A DNA stretch of 64,000 bases, taken from positions 1 to 64,000 of the forward strand of contig CAMCGB010000001.1 in assembly GCA_945874355.1 (NCBI GenBank), in the 5' to 3' direction. Source of the stretch: an uncultured Bacteroides sp. (GTDB taxonomy: Bacteria; Bacteroidota; Bacteroidia; Bacteroidales; UBA932). Under the pieces are notes generated by a model. The model ran no database searches. It was not told the DNA's origin and saw nothing but the letters and a program-made list of their open reading frames with translations. Positions within the stretch are counted from its first letter, which is position 1. Every line of letters starts with the position of its first letter. A program made the translations under genes and the position numbers. This document shows, piece after piece, positions 25,945 to 34,060 of the stretch.

Positions 25945-26784
25945 ATGAAATACTCTTTTGAAGATCTGAAAGGACGCAACTGCGTCATCACAGGTGGATT
26001 CGGAATCCTCGGAATGGCTCTGACAAGGGGTCTGGCCGAGGCCGGAGTGAACCTCGCAGTCATCAGCCGCAGCGCTGACAACCCCGCAAAGGGAGAGGCC
26101 ATCGCAAAGGAATTCGGCATCAAGTGCATAGGCATCTCTGCCAGCACCACCGACAAACAGGCCCTGCTCGAGGCCCGCGACCTGATTCACGAGAAGCTCG
26201 GAAAGATTGACATCCTCATCAACTGCGCCGGCGGAAACTCTCCCAAGGCTACCTGCAAGGTTGAGCAGATGAGCAAGGACGACGACCTGGCCGATACTTT
26301 CTACGGTCTTGATATGGACGGTTTTCAGTTCGTTTACGACCTCAATTTCAAGGGCACCCTGCTTGCCACTATGGTGTTCACCACCGATATGATCGAGGCC
26401 GGCAAGGGCAATGTGCTGAACATCTCTTCGATGAACTCAATCCGCCCCCTGACCAAGATTCCCGCCTACTCCGCAGCCAAGGGTTCAATCAACAATTTCA
26501 CCCAGTGGTATGCAGTGCACGTTGCCCAGATGGGTATACGCTGCAACGCCATCGCTCCCGGCTTCTTCCTCACCGACCAGAACCGCTTCCTGCTTACAGA
26601 TGAGCAGACCGGTGAGCTGAAGCCCCGCGGAAAGAAGATTATAGCAAATACTCCGACCCACAAATTCGGTGAGCCGGAGGATCTGGTAGGCACTATGCTT
26701 TATCTGCTTAGTGATATTTCTTCTTTCGTTACCGGTATCGTCATCCCTGTGGACGGCGGATACAGCGCATTCGGCGGAGTTTAA
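25945..26784 (+). CDS. SDR-family fructuronate reductase / D-mannonate oxidoreductase
   Basis: A 279-residue short-chain dehydrogenase with TGGFGILG at the nucleotide-binding site (residues 16-23), NCAGG, the catalytic Ser in NISSMNS and YSAAKG for the Tyr-x3-Lys pair, and a closing VDGGYSAFGGV. This belongs to the SDR-type mannonate oxidoreductases that replace UxuB in Bacteroidota and Thermotogota. It would reduce fructuronate to mannonate with NAD(P)H, feeding the LarA-like protein or a distant mannonate dehydratase. Gluconate 5-dehydrogenase is a possible alternative reading. It is the last gene of the operon, and its stop overlaps the fabD stop on the other strand (TTAA). Confidence 0.85.
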   Translation: MKYSFEDLKGRNCVITGGFGILGMALTRGLAEAGVNLAVISRSADNPAKGEAIAKEFGIKCIGISASTTDKQALLEARDLIHEKLGKIDILINCAGGNSPKATCKVEQMSKDDDLADTFYGLDMDGFQFVYDLNFKGTLLATMVFTTDMIEAGKGNVLNISSMNSIRPLTKIPAYSAAKGSINNFTQWYAVHVAQMGIRCNAIAPGFFLTDQNRFLLTDEQTGELKPRGKKIIANTPTHKFGEPEDLVGTMLYLLSDISSFVTGIVIPVDGGYSAFGGV

Positions 26785-27665
26785 AGTATCACCGCGCTCT
26801 TCCCTTCGGAAGCGCAAATACGCTTGATAAGGCCCTGGAGTACTGCTCCGGGGCCTAGTTCTTTGAACTCTACGGCTCCGTTAGCGAGCATATTCTTGAC
26901 TGTCTGGGTCCACTTCACGGGAGAAGTCAGCTGTTTGAGAAGATTCTCCTTTATTCTTGCGGGGTCGGTCTCTGCCTGGGCGGTAACATTCTGATAGATA
27001 GGGCAGAACGGCTCCCTTACCTCGGTCTTTTCTATGGCTTTTGCAAGCTCTTCGGCGGCGGGCTCCATAAGAGGGGAGTGGAAAGCTCCGCTCACGCTCA
27101 GCTCGAGCGCCCTCTTGGCACCGGCCTCCTTCATCAGCACGCAGGCTCTGGCCACGGCTTCTTTCTGGCCTGAAATAACCACCTGCCCGTCGCAGTTGTA
27201 GTTTGCAGGAATCACTATCCCTTCAGCCTCGCGGCATACTCTCTCGACTTCTTCGTTGCTCAGGCCTATCACAGCCGCCATAGTGCCTGGAACAGCCTCG
27301 CAGCAGAGCTGCATCTGGGCGGCGCGCACGGCAACAAGCCTCAGTGCATCTTCGAAGCTGACCGCCCCGCAAGCCACAAGGGCCGAGAATTCGCCAAGCG
27401 AGTGGCCTCCCACCATATCGGGCTTAGGAAGCTCGGGACTGCACAGGGCGAGGCATACTGAGTGCAGGAAGATAGCAGGCTGGGTGACGTTGGTGGCCCT
27501 GAGCTGCTCGTCGCTGCCTTCAAACATCACATCGGTAAGCCTGAAGCCGAGGATGTCGTTGGCCTTTTCCATCATTTCGCGGGCCTTGTCGCTGCTTTGG
27601 TATAGGTCTTTGCCCATTCCGGAAAACTGGGCACCCTGTCCGGGGAATACATAAGCTCTTTTCAT
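26781..27665 (-). CDS. fabD: Malonyl-CoA:acyl carrier protein transacylase
   Basis: A 294-residue protein. The start is set at the ATG giving MKRAYVFPGQGAQF, the normal FabD N-terminus; the reading frame stays open upstream but that stretch is the hairpin-rich leader. It carries FPGQGAQ, the nucleophile Ser in GHSLGEF, the conserved Arg region VRAAQMQ, and the catalytic His in GAFHSPLM. It loads malonate onto ACP for fatty-acid synthesis. It is monocistronic and convergent with the uronate operon. Confidence 0.96.
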   Translation of the reverse strand: MKRAYVFPGQGAQFSGMGKDLYQSSDKAREMMEKANDILGFRLTDVMFEGSDEQLRATNVTQPAIFLHSVCLALCSPELPKPDMVGGHSLGEFSALVACGAVSFEDALRLVAVRAAQMQLCCEAVPGTMAAVIGLSNEEVERVCREAEGIVIPANYNCDGQVVISGQKEAVARACVLMKEAGAKRALELSVSGAFHSPLMEPAAEELAKAIEKTEVREPFCPIYQNVTAQAETDPARIKENLLKQLTSPVKWTQTVKNMLANGAVEFKELGPGAVLQGLIKRICASEGKSAVIL

Positions 27666-27698
27666 ACTATCAAAAATTTTTACATTTATAAAAATTTT

Positions 27699-27737
27699 GT
27701 GAGAGTATGATAGCCGTTCGCTATCGCTCACTCTCAC
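27699..27737. other. Hairpin 1 in the fabD leader
   Basis: GTGAGAGT (27699-27706) pairs with ACTCTCAC (27730-27737), and inside it GATAG (27709-27713) pairs with CTATC (27721-27725). It lies between the predicted fabD promoter and its ATG. Confidence 0.55.
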
Positions 27738-27738
27738 G

Positions 27739-27790
27739 ATGAAAATCATTTGATATCGCCCTTGGGCGAAAATATATCAAAGATTTTCAT
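27739..27790. other. Hairpin 2 in the fabD leader
   Basis: Three stacked helices: ATGAAAATC (27739-27747) with GATTTTCAT (27782-27790), TTGATAT (27750-27756) with ATATCAA (27774-27780), and CGCC (27757-27760) with GGCG (27765-27768) over a CTTG loop. It directly adjoins hairpin 1. Confidence 0.6.
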
Positions 27791-27823
27791 GTTCGGTTTC
27801 ATATTTTAATTTGTATATTTTTA

Positions 27824-27831
27824 CAAAAGTA
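27824..27831 (-). promoter_or_regulatory. -7 element of the fabD promoter
   Basis: The minus strand reads TACTTTTG (TAnnTTTG). If used, the fabD transcript would carry a leader of about 155 nt containing both hairpins. A -33 box is not evident. Confidence 0.5.
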
Positions 27832-27844
27832 CGTAAATTTTCGG

Positions 27845-27852
27845 TATATTTG
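27845..27852 (+). promoter_or_regulatory. -7 element for tRNA-Arg and the aromatic operon
   Basis: TATATTTG fits TAnnTTTG and ends 12 nt before the tRNA-Arg 5' end, a typical distance for a stable-RNA promoter in this phylum. Confidence 0.55.
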
Positions 27853-27864
27853 CCATTCGGTTCC

Positions 27865-27936
27865 GCCCCCTTAGTTTAATGGATAAAATTTAGGATTCCG
27901 GTTCCTACGATAGGCGTTCGATTCGCCTAGGGGGTA
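27865..27936 (+). tRNA. tRNA-Arg (anticodon CCG)
   Basis: The acceptor GCCCCCT pairs with AGGGGGT (with a G-U at the first pair). The anticodon stem TAGGA/TCCTA encloses the loop TTCCGGT, giving anticodon CCG, and the T-arm reads AGGCG-TTCGATT-CGCCT. CCA is not encoded. The 3' end falls 2 nt before the ATG of the chorismate mutase gene, so the tRNA is effectively the 5' leader of that mRNA. Confidence 0.9.
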
Positions 27937-27938
27937 CA

Positions 27939-28757
27939 ATGGATAAACTTGAAGACATCAGAAAGAGCATTTCGGAGATAGATGCCGCTCTGGCTTCGCT
28001 TTTTGAGAGGCGTATGACGGAGTGTGCCAAAGTGGCTCAGTATAAGAAGGAAAGAGGCCTTTGCGTAGAGGATCCCAGCCGGGAGGCCGAGCTCATCAGC
28101 AAGGGCTGCGCTCTGGTTAAGGACGATGCGATAAGGGAGTATTACCCCCTTTTCCAGCAGAGTATGATGGACATCTCCAAAAAGTACCAGTATTCCCTGA
28201 TGGACGGTCTGAGGATAGCCTGCTGCACCGATTCCAAGGCTATGGCCTCAGAGATGTATCCCGGAGCTGAGATTGTCGAATATCCTGATTATCAGCAGGC
28301 TTATGCTTCCTGTGAGAACGGGGGGAGCGACGTTGCCGTGCTGCCACTGGAGGACAGCCGCAGTGGAGAGGTCAGCGCCGTGCTCGACCTTATGTTCGCC
28401 GGAAGCCTGTACATCAACCGTATCACGGAGCAGGAGGACGGGCGTTCGACCTTGCGTTATGCAGCTTTCAGCCGCTCGATGAACAGTGACAGCAGCCGTT
28501 CAAGACGCAAGTCTTCGCGTTTCATCCTGATGTTCACAGTCTGCAACGAAGCCGGAAGCCTTGCCAAGACCCTGAATATTATAGGTGCGCACGGCTACAA
28601 TATGTCCTGCCTGCGTTCCCGCCCTATGAAGGGCCTTAAGTGGAACTATTATTTTTATCTCGAGCTGGATGGCAATATCTACTCTGAAGACGGCGATTGC
28701 ATGCTGCGGGAGCTTGGTACCCTCTGTGACAAACTCAAACTCGCCGGTTCGTTCTGA
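27939..28757 (+). CDS. Chorismate mutase with shortened prephenate-dehydratase-like segment and ACT domain
   Basis: A 272-residue protein. Residues 1-85 are an AroQ chorismate mutase with all E. coli-type active-site positions at the right spacing: R8, R25, K36, D45, R48, E49 and Q73/Q74. Residues about 91-180 resemble only part of a prephenate dehydratase (VAVLPLEDSRSGEV corresponds to the usual VVPxENSxxG), about half the normal 180 residues, and the catalytic TRF motif is not found. Residues about 187-260 form an ACT domain with NEAGSLA and LRSRPMKG, the phenylalanine-sensing pattern. It heads an operon with aroC (stop/start overlap) and DAHP synthase. It is most likely a mutase with aromatic feedback; dehydratase activity is doubtful. 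Confidence 0.75.
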   Translation: MDKLEDIRKSISEIDAALASLFERRMTECAKVAQYKKERGLCVEDPSREAELISKGCALVKDDAIREYYPLFQQSMMDISKKYQYSLMDGLRIACCTDSKAMASEMYPGAEIVEYPDYQQAYASCENGGSDVAVLPLEDSRSGEVSAVLDLMFAGSLYINRITEQEDGRSTLRYAAFSRSMNSDSSRSRRKSSRFILMFTVCNEAGSLAKTLNIIGAHGYNMSCLRSRPMKGLKWNYYFYLELDGNIYSEDGDCMLRELGTLCDKLKLAGSF

Positions 28758-29845
28758 TGAAGAACTCCATTGGCAATAGCGTGATACTCACCATTTTCGG
28801 GGAGAGCCACGGGCCTTTTGTAGGTGCCGTGCTGGACGGGCTTGCGCCTGGCCTTGTAGTGGACGAAGGCTTTATCGCGGAGTGCCTGAAGAAAAGAAGG
28901 CCTTCCGGAAGGGGAGAGAGCGCGAGGGTCGAGAAGGACGACTTCAGGATAGTAAGCGGAGTGAAGGACGGCCTTGCGACCGGGACGCCCCTTGCAGTTC
29001 TGATACCCAACGAAAACGTGCGCAGCACCGACTATCAGTTCGGCCCCGCCCGCCCGTCTCATGCCGACCTCACGGCCCAGATGAAGTATCACGGCTTCCA
29101 GGACCCCAGAGGCGGAGGACATTTCTCCGGAAGGGTTACTGCGGCTATCGTCGCAGCAGGTGCCATCTGCCTTGACGCCCTGAGAAGAAAGGGCATACTG
29201 ATAGGCTCCCATATACTCTCCTGCGGACCTGTAAATGACCGCCCTTTCGGCCCAGATGTGGCAGGGGACCTCTCGAGCCTTTCCCAAAGGCTTTTCCCCG
29301 TGCTTGACGCTCAGGCCGGCGAAAGGATGCAGGACCATATACTCTCCTGCGCCTCGGAAGGGGATTCTGCCGGAGGCGTCATCCAGACAGCCGTATGCGG
29401 TATGCCCCAGGGAGTTGGCGAGCCCTGGTTCGATTCGCTGGAAGGCGACATTTCCCGCGCCATGTTCGCTCTTGGCGGAGTGAAGGGAATAGAGTTCGGG
29501 AGCGGATTCGCGCTCTGCGCTATGAAAGGTTCCGAGGCGAACGATCCTCTGCGTTACACTGAAGATGGCTCGATAGTGAGCCTGAGCAACCATAACGGGG
29601 GCATAAACGGCGGCATCAGCAACGGATCTCCCATAGTGTTCAGCCTTGCAGTAAAACCTACACCTTCCATATTCAAGCCCCAGCAGAGTGTGGATTTCAT
29701 AAAAGAGGAGAATATTGACCTGAGTCTCAAGGGAAGGCACGACCCAGCAATAGTGCGCAGGATATGTCCCGTAGTCGATGCCCTGCTCTCTATTGTGCTA
29801 TGCGACTGCCTCGCCCAGCGGTTCGGAACTGACTATCTTAAATAA
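28757..29845 (+). CDS. aroC: Chorismate synthase
   Basis: A 362-residue protein of normal length. Signatures are GESHGPFVGAVLDG at the N-terminus, FGPARPSHADLT, DPRGGGHFSGRVTA, the SEGDSAGGVI segment and the NHNGGINGGISNG flavin-site loop. It makes chorismate from EPSP using reduced FMN. The ATG overlaps the upstream TGA, indicating translational coupling. Confidence 0.97.
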   Translation: MKNSIGNSVILTIFGESHGPFVGAVLDGLAPGLVVDEGFIAECLKKRRPSGRGESARVEKDDFRIVSGVKDGLATGTPLAVLIPNENVRSTDYQFGPARPSHADLTAQMKYHGFQDPRGGGHFSGRVTAAIVAAGAICLDALRRKGILIGSHILSCGPVNDRPFGPDVAGDLSSLSQRLFPVLDAQAGERMQDHILSCASEGDSAGGVIQTAVCGMPQGVGEPWFDSLEGDISRAMFALGGVKGIEFGSGFALCAMKGSEANDPLRYTEDGSIVSLSNHNGGINGGISNGSPIVFSLAVKPTPSIFKPQQSVDFIKEENIDLSLKGRHDPAIVRRICPVVDALLSIVLCDCLAQRFGTDYLK

Positions 29846-29858
29846 AGAAGGCGCGAAT

Positions 29859-30887
29859 ATGAACATGATATTCAAACGCAAGCTCATCATCCCCCAGGAA
29901 ATCAAGGAGATGTATCCGATTTCCGAGGCAGGGGCCGCTTGCAAGAAGGCAAACGACGAAGAGATAAAGAAGATTTTCACTTCGCAGAGCGACAAGTTTC
30001 TCCTCATCATCGGACCTTGTTCTGCGGACAGGGAGGATGCGGTTCTGGATTATATCGCGCGCCTTCGGGAAGTACAGGAGAAGGTGTCCGACAAAGTGCT
30101 GATAGTTCCCAGAATCTATACAAACAAACCCCGTACTACAGGCATAGGCTACAAGGGAATGCTCCACCAGCCTGACCCCCACGCCGATTCGGATATGCTC
30201 AAGGGCTTGATTTCGATACGCAAGCTGCATATGAAAGCCATCAACCAGACCGGCTTTTCGTGCGCTGACGAGATGCTCTACCCCGAGAACCACAAATACC
30301 TCTCCGACCTGCTTTCATACGTGGCAGTAGGTGCCCGCTCGGTGGAGAACCAGCAGCACCGCCTGACTGCGAGCGGACTGGATATCCCCGTGGGGATGAA
30401 GAATCCTACGGGAGGCAGCTTGTCCGTTATGATGAATGCCCTGCAGGCGGCGCAGAGCCCCCATACCTTCATCTACCGCAACTGGGAGGTGGAGAGCAAG
30501 GGCAATCCTCTGAGCCACGCCATTCTCCGGGGCTATGTGGACTCCCGAGGAGTGTCCCATCCCAACTATCACTACGAGAACCTCGCCGAGCTCTCGGATC
30601 TGTACAGCTCCGGCCACTTCCAGAATCCTGCCGTGATAGTGGATACGAACCACTCCAACTCAGGCAAAAAGTATCTTGAGCAGATAAGGATAAGCAAGGA
30701 GATACTTCACAGCAGAAGTCTGAACGCGGACATAAAGCGTTTGGTAAAAGGCTTGATGATAGAGTCTTACATAGAAGACGGCTGCCAGAAGGCTGGAGAG
30801 AACGTCTATGGAAGGAGCATCACTGACCCTTGTCTTGGCTGGGAGAAGACCGAAAGGCTGATTTACGATATAGCCGAACTGCTGTAG
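29859..30887 (+). CDS. aroF: 3-deoxy-7-phosphoheptulonate (DAHP) synthase, type I
   Basis: A 342-residue protein of the AroF/G/H type. The start is taken at MNMIFKRKL, 13 nt after aroC, rather than at an in-frame ATG inside aroC. It carries IIGPCSADRED, RIYTNKPRTTGIGYKG, the PTGGSLSVMMNALQ segment and VDTNHSNSGKKY for metal and phosphate binding. It commits PEP and erythrose-4-phosphate to the shikimate pathway. There is no fused chorismate mutase domain, unlike the common Bacteroides arrangement, but the mutase is in the same operon, so the two may act as a regulated complex. Confidence 0.93.
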   Translation: MNMIFKRKLIIPQEIKEMYPISEAGAACKKANDEEIKKIFTSQSDKFLLIIGPCSADREDAVLDYIARLREVQEKVSDKVLIVPRIYTNKPRTTGIGYKGMLHQPDPHADSDMLKGLISIRKLHMKAINQTGFSCADEMLYPENHKYLSDLLSYVAVGARSVENQQHRLTASGLDIPVGMKNPTGGSLSVMMNALQAAQSPHTFIYRNWEVESKGNPLSHAILRGYVDSRGVSHPNYHYENLAELSDLYSSGHFQNPAVIVDTNHSNSGKKYLEQIRISKEILHSRSLNADIKRLVKGLMIESYIEDGCQKAGENVYGRSITDPCLGWEKTERLIYDIAELL

Positions 30888-30925
30888 CGCCCCGCCCGCC
30901 TGCTCCTGTTCCTCAATTGCTGAAC

Positions 30926-32407
30926 TTACTGATTTGCCTCTCCCGGAGCCTTCGTCTCTTTAGGCTCCCCGGGGCGGAATATCTTGTATCCGATGGCCGC
31001 CACCAGCAGGCTCATCAGAGGGCTGATGATGTTGAAAAAGCAGAAAGGAAGGTAGGTGAGCGTAGGAACCCCGAGCACCGTGGCCTGGGTCATACCGCAA
31101 CTGCTCCAGGGGAAGAGCACCGAAGTGATGCTGGCAGAGTCTTCTACGCTGCGGCTGAGCAGTCTGGGCTCATAACCCCGTTTCTTGTAAATATCCTTGA
31201 ACAGATTGGAAGTCAATATGATGGCAAGGTACTGGTCGGATACTATTCCGTTCAGCGCGGTGCCGGAAAGAACGGTTGAAGCCACCAGCCCGAACCTGCC
31301 CCTGCAGAAGGGCAGAAGGAGAGAAGTCAGGTGGCGAAGCATTCCGCTGGCTTTCATAGCACCGCCGAAGCACATTGCGCATATTATCAGGTACACCGTG
31401 TTGAGCATACCCACCATGCCCCGGGAGGCAACCAGGGAGTCGACATCGCTGTTGCCGGTGCTGAGATTTACGCTGTCAAATACAGAAGAGACCACTCCGG
31501 CGAATTTCACTTTCCACTCGGGCCCGTCCGTTACTACTGTAGAGCCTATCTCGCTGATAATGTGAGGCTGGGCTATCAGCGATGCGATGGCCGCCGTGAT
31601 GGCCGACAAGGTGAGGACGATAGGGGCGGGGAGCCGTTTGGCAATCAGAAGGGCCGTGATCAGAGGTACTATGAGCAACCACAGGGATATGTTGAACTTG
31701 GAGCTCAGTACATCTGAGTACACCGCTATGCTCTCGCTGTGCTCTCCTCCCTGCAATAGCCCCAGAACCAGAAAGATGACCAGGGTGATGAGCATCGAAG
31801 GAACGGTGGTCAGCATCATATAGCGTATGTGGGAGAACAGCGGCACGGAGTTCAGCGAGGAGGCCATAACCGTGGTGTCTGACAGGGGCGATATCTTGTC
31901 CCCGAAATAAGCCCCGGATATGATGGCCCCGGCAATCATCGCGTCGCTGAAACCTTCAGCCCGCCCTATGCCCAGAAGGGCCACGCCAATAGTGGCGATA
32001 GTGGTCCAGCTGCTGCCTATCATTACCGATACGGCCGCAGAGATAAGGCAGGCGGACACGAGGAAAAAGCGGGGCGATATGATTCTCATCCCGTAGTAGA
32101 TGAAAGTCGGGATGACTCCGCTCTCTGTCCAGGTGCCGGAAATGGCACCGATGAGGAAGAGAATCAGGATGGCTGAAGTCACGTCTGCTACATTCTCCCT
32201 TATGGCTTGCTCGAAAGAGCTCCAGGGGATTTTGAAAAAGAGCATTGAGAGAGCGATGCATAGCGCCGAGCTCAGCAGCAGAACCACCTGGCTCGCTCCG
32301 AGTATGGAATCGCTCCCGTAAATGCCTATGTTGACAGCAAGAAGAGCAATCAGGAAAATAATCGGAATGAGTGATACAGTTGTGCGTATGCGCGTAATTC
32401 TCTTCAT
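30926..32407 (-). CDS. nhaC: NhaC-family Na+/H+ antiporter
   Basis: A 493-residue inner-membrane protein with about 11-12 hydrophobic segments. Family stretches are the GSSWTTIATIGVALLGIG segment, GAYFGDKISPLSDTTVMAS (with the functional Asp residues) and SGTALNGIVSDQYLA; the C-terminus is soluble and Lys/Glu-rich. It exports Na+ for protons or exchanges organic acids, as some NhaC members do (malate/lactate). It is last in the aminotransferase - AMP ligase - nhaC unit, 6 nt after the ligase stop. Confidence 0.88.
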   Translation of the reverse strand: MKRITRIRTTVSLIPIIFLIALLAVNIGIYGSDSILGASQVVLLLSSALCIALSMLFFKIPWSSFEQAIRENVADVTSAILILFLIGAISGTWTESGVIPTFIYYGMRIISPRFFLVSACLISAAVSVMIGSSWTTIATIGVALLGIGRAEGFSDAMIAGAIISGAYFGDKISPLSDTTVMASSLNSVPLFSHIRYMMLTTVPSMLITLVIFLVLGLLQGGEHSESIAVYSDVLSSKFNISLWLLIVPLITALLIAKRLPAPIVLTLSAITAAIASLIAQPHIISEIGSTVVTDGPEWKVKFAGVVSSVFDSVNLSTGNSDVDSLVASRGMVGMLNTVYLIICAMCFGGAMKASGMLRHLTSLLLPFCRGRFGLVASTVLSGTALNGIVSDQYLAIILTSNLFKDIYKKRGYEPRLLSRSVEDSASITSVLFPWSSCGMTQATVLGVPTLTYLPFCFFNIISPLMSLLVAAIGYKIFRPGEPKETKAPGEANQ

Positions 32408-32413
32408 CTCCGA

Positions 32414-34036
32414 CTACTGCTTTTTCTGCTTTTCATAGAGGAAACGCTTGATTTTATGGGTGGCTGTCTTGATGAAAGGCTCCTTCTGGACTTCGACCGA
32501 TTTGATGTTCGAAAATTTGCTCACTCTTGCGTTCACAAACTCCATTATGGCCTTCTTCTTGGCTTCCAGCTCTTCTATGAACTTGTCCTCGCCTTCAAGG
32601 TTCCAGTCCAGGATGTTGTCGTTGAACTGCACCAGAGCCACCAGCTTTCCGTCCCTTTCCACTACCAGGGATTCTGCTATACCTTCAATCGAATTGACGA
32701 CCGCTTCGATTTCCTCGGGGTAGATGTTCTCTCCCGATGCGCTGAGTATCATATTCTTGAGTCTTCCCTTGATGTATATTCTACCCTTTTTGTCAGCGCA
32801 GGCAAGGTCTCCGGTGTGGAACCATCCGTCCAGGCTCATTACCGACATTGTCCTTTCGTAGTCTTTGTAATAACCCTGCATTACGATGGGGCCCTTAACC
32901 GTCAGTTCTCCCTCACCGGTAGCGGGGTTTACATTGTCCAGACGAATCTGGATGCCGGGCACGGGATGTCCGGTGGATCCGACCTTGGTCTTGGAGGGAG
33001 CGGCGGCGCAGATGAGGGGAGCAGTCTCCGTAAGGCCGTAGCCAATGGCATAGGGGAAGCCTGCTTTCTTGAGGAACTCTTCGACGGTAGGGTCAAGTTT
33101 CGCACCTCCCACACCGAAGAACTTGAGCCTTCCACCGAAGGTCTTTTTGAGCTTTATGCCGACAAGCAGGTGCAGCAGCCACTGGATATGGTCGTTAAGG
33201 AAAGTGAGGAACTTGCTCTTGTTTATGGTGGGAACTATGCTGGACTTATACACCTTCTCGATAATCAGAGGCACTGAAAGCATAGCGGTGGGTCTTACCT
33301 TCTTCAGGGAAGCCATCAGTATGCTGGGCGTAGGTGCTTTCTGGATGTACTGTACGCTTGCTCCTGTCGCAAAGGGATAGAGCAGTCCTATGCTCATCTC
33401 ATATGTGTGGGCCATAGGAAGGATGGAGAGCATCACGTCCCTGCGGCCGATTTTGTGGCAGTAGTACGAAGAGAGCACATTGGCGCAGAAATTCCTGTGC
33501 GAGAGCATTACGCCCTTTGCCTTGCCTGTGGTTCCGCTGGTGTAGATGATGGCCGCGGTGTCCAAAGCGGCGGGAATGCTGACCTTTCCGTCACAGGTGT
33601 AGGAACTGTCCTCGGCCTTGATGAAGGTGAAAGTCTCTATGTCTATGACCAGATTGAGCCTCTGGAGAGTCTGCTCGCTCAGCTTGGGAAGCTGCTTTTT
33701 GGAGACGAATATTGCTTTTGCCTCGGAGTGCGAAAGGATGTTCTCGACTTCGTCGTGCGAGAGCTCGGGGAGCATCGGCACGGCCACTCTTCCGAAAGAA
33801 ACTATAGAGAAAAAGGCGATGCTCCAATGGGGCATGTTTTCGGAAAGTATGGCGACTTTGTCGTTGGCGCCTATTCCGAAGGTGGAAAGGATGCGGGAGA
33901 GATTGTCGCAACTCTCCCTGAACTGGGCAAAGGTATAGCTTTGGCCTCCGTCGACGAAGCGCACCGCCGGCCTTTTGGCAAAGCGGGCAGTGGAGCTCTC
34001 GTAGAGCTCGGCCAAGGTTTTGAAATCAGGTTTCAT
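32414..34036 (-). CDS. AMP-forming long-chain acyl-CoA ligase-like protein
   Basis: A 540-residue ANL-superfamily enzyme. The P-loop YTSGTTGKAKGVMLS, the YGLTETAPL core motif (A5), GWFHTGDLA (A7) and RLKNMILSASGENIYPEEIE (A8 hinge) are present, and the C-terminal lysine segment TATHKIKRFLYE closes the protein. It would activate a fatty acid, or another carboxylate, as acyl-AMP and then acyl-CoA. It lacks a signal peptide. Genomic partners are a class I aminotransferase and NhaC, which do not pin down the substrate. Confidence 0.85.
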   Translation of the reverse strand: MKPDFKTLAELYESSTARFAKRPAVRFVDGGQSYTFAQFRESCDNLSRILSTFGIGANDKVAILSENMPHWSIAFFSIVSFGRVAVPMLPELSHDEVENILSHSEAKAIFVSKKQLPKLSEQTLQRLNLVIDIETFTFIKAEDSSYTCDGKVSIPAALDTAAIIYTSGTTGKAKGVMLSHRNFCANVLSSYYCHKIGRRDVMLSILPMAHTYEMSIGLLYPFATGASVQYIQKAPTPSILMASLKKVRPTAMLSVPLIIEKVYKSSIVPTINKSKFLTFLNDHIQWLLHLLVGIKLKKTFGGRLKFFGVGGAKLDPTVEEFLKKAGFPYAIGYGLTETAPLICAAAPSKTKVGSTGHPVPGIQIRLDNVNPATGEGELTVKGPIVMQGYYKDYERTMSVMSLDGWFHTGDLACADKKGRIYIKGRLKNMILSASGENIYPEEIEAVVNSIEGIAESLVVERDGKLVALVQFNDNILDWNLEGEDKFIEELEAKKKAIMEFVNARVSKFSNIKSVEVQKEPFIKTATHKIKRFLYEKQKKQ

Positions 34037-34060
34037 GATTCAGGTTTTAGTACAATTGTG

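Noticed and set aside
25945..26784. SDR as KduD (5-keto-4-deoxyuronate reductase)
   Set aside because: No kduI is nearby and the sequence pattern and uxaE coupling fit a fructuronate/mannonate oxidoreductase better, though assay would be needed to exclude it.
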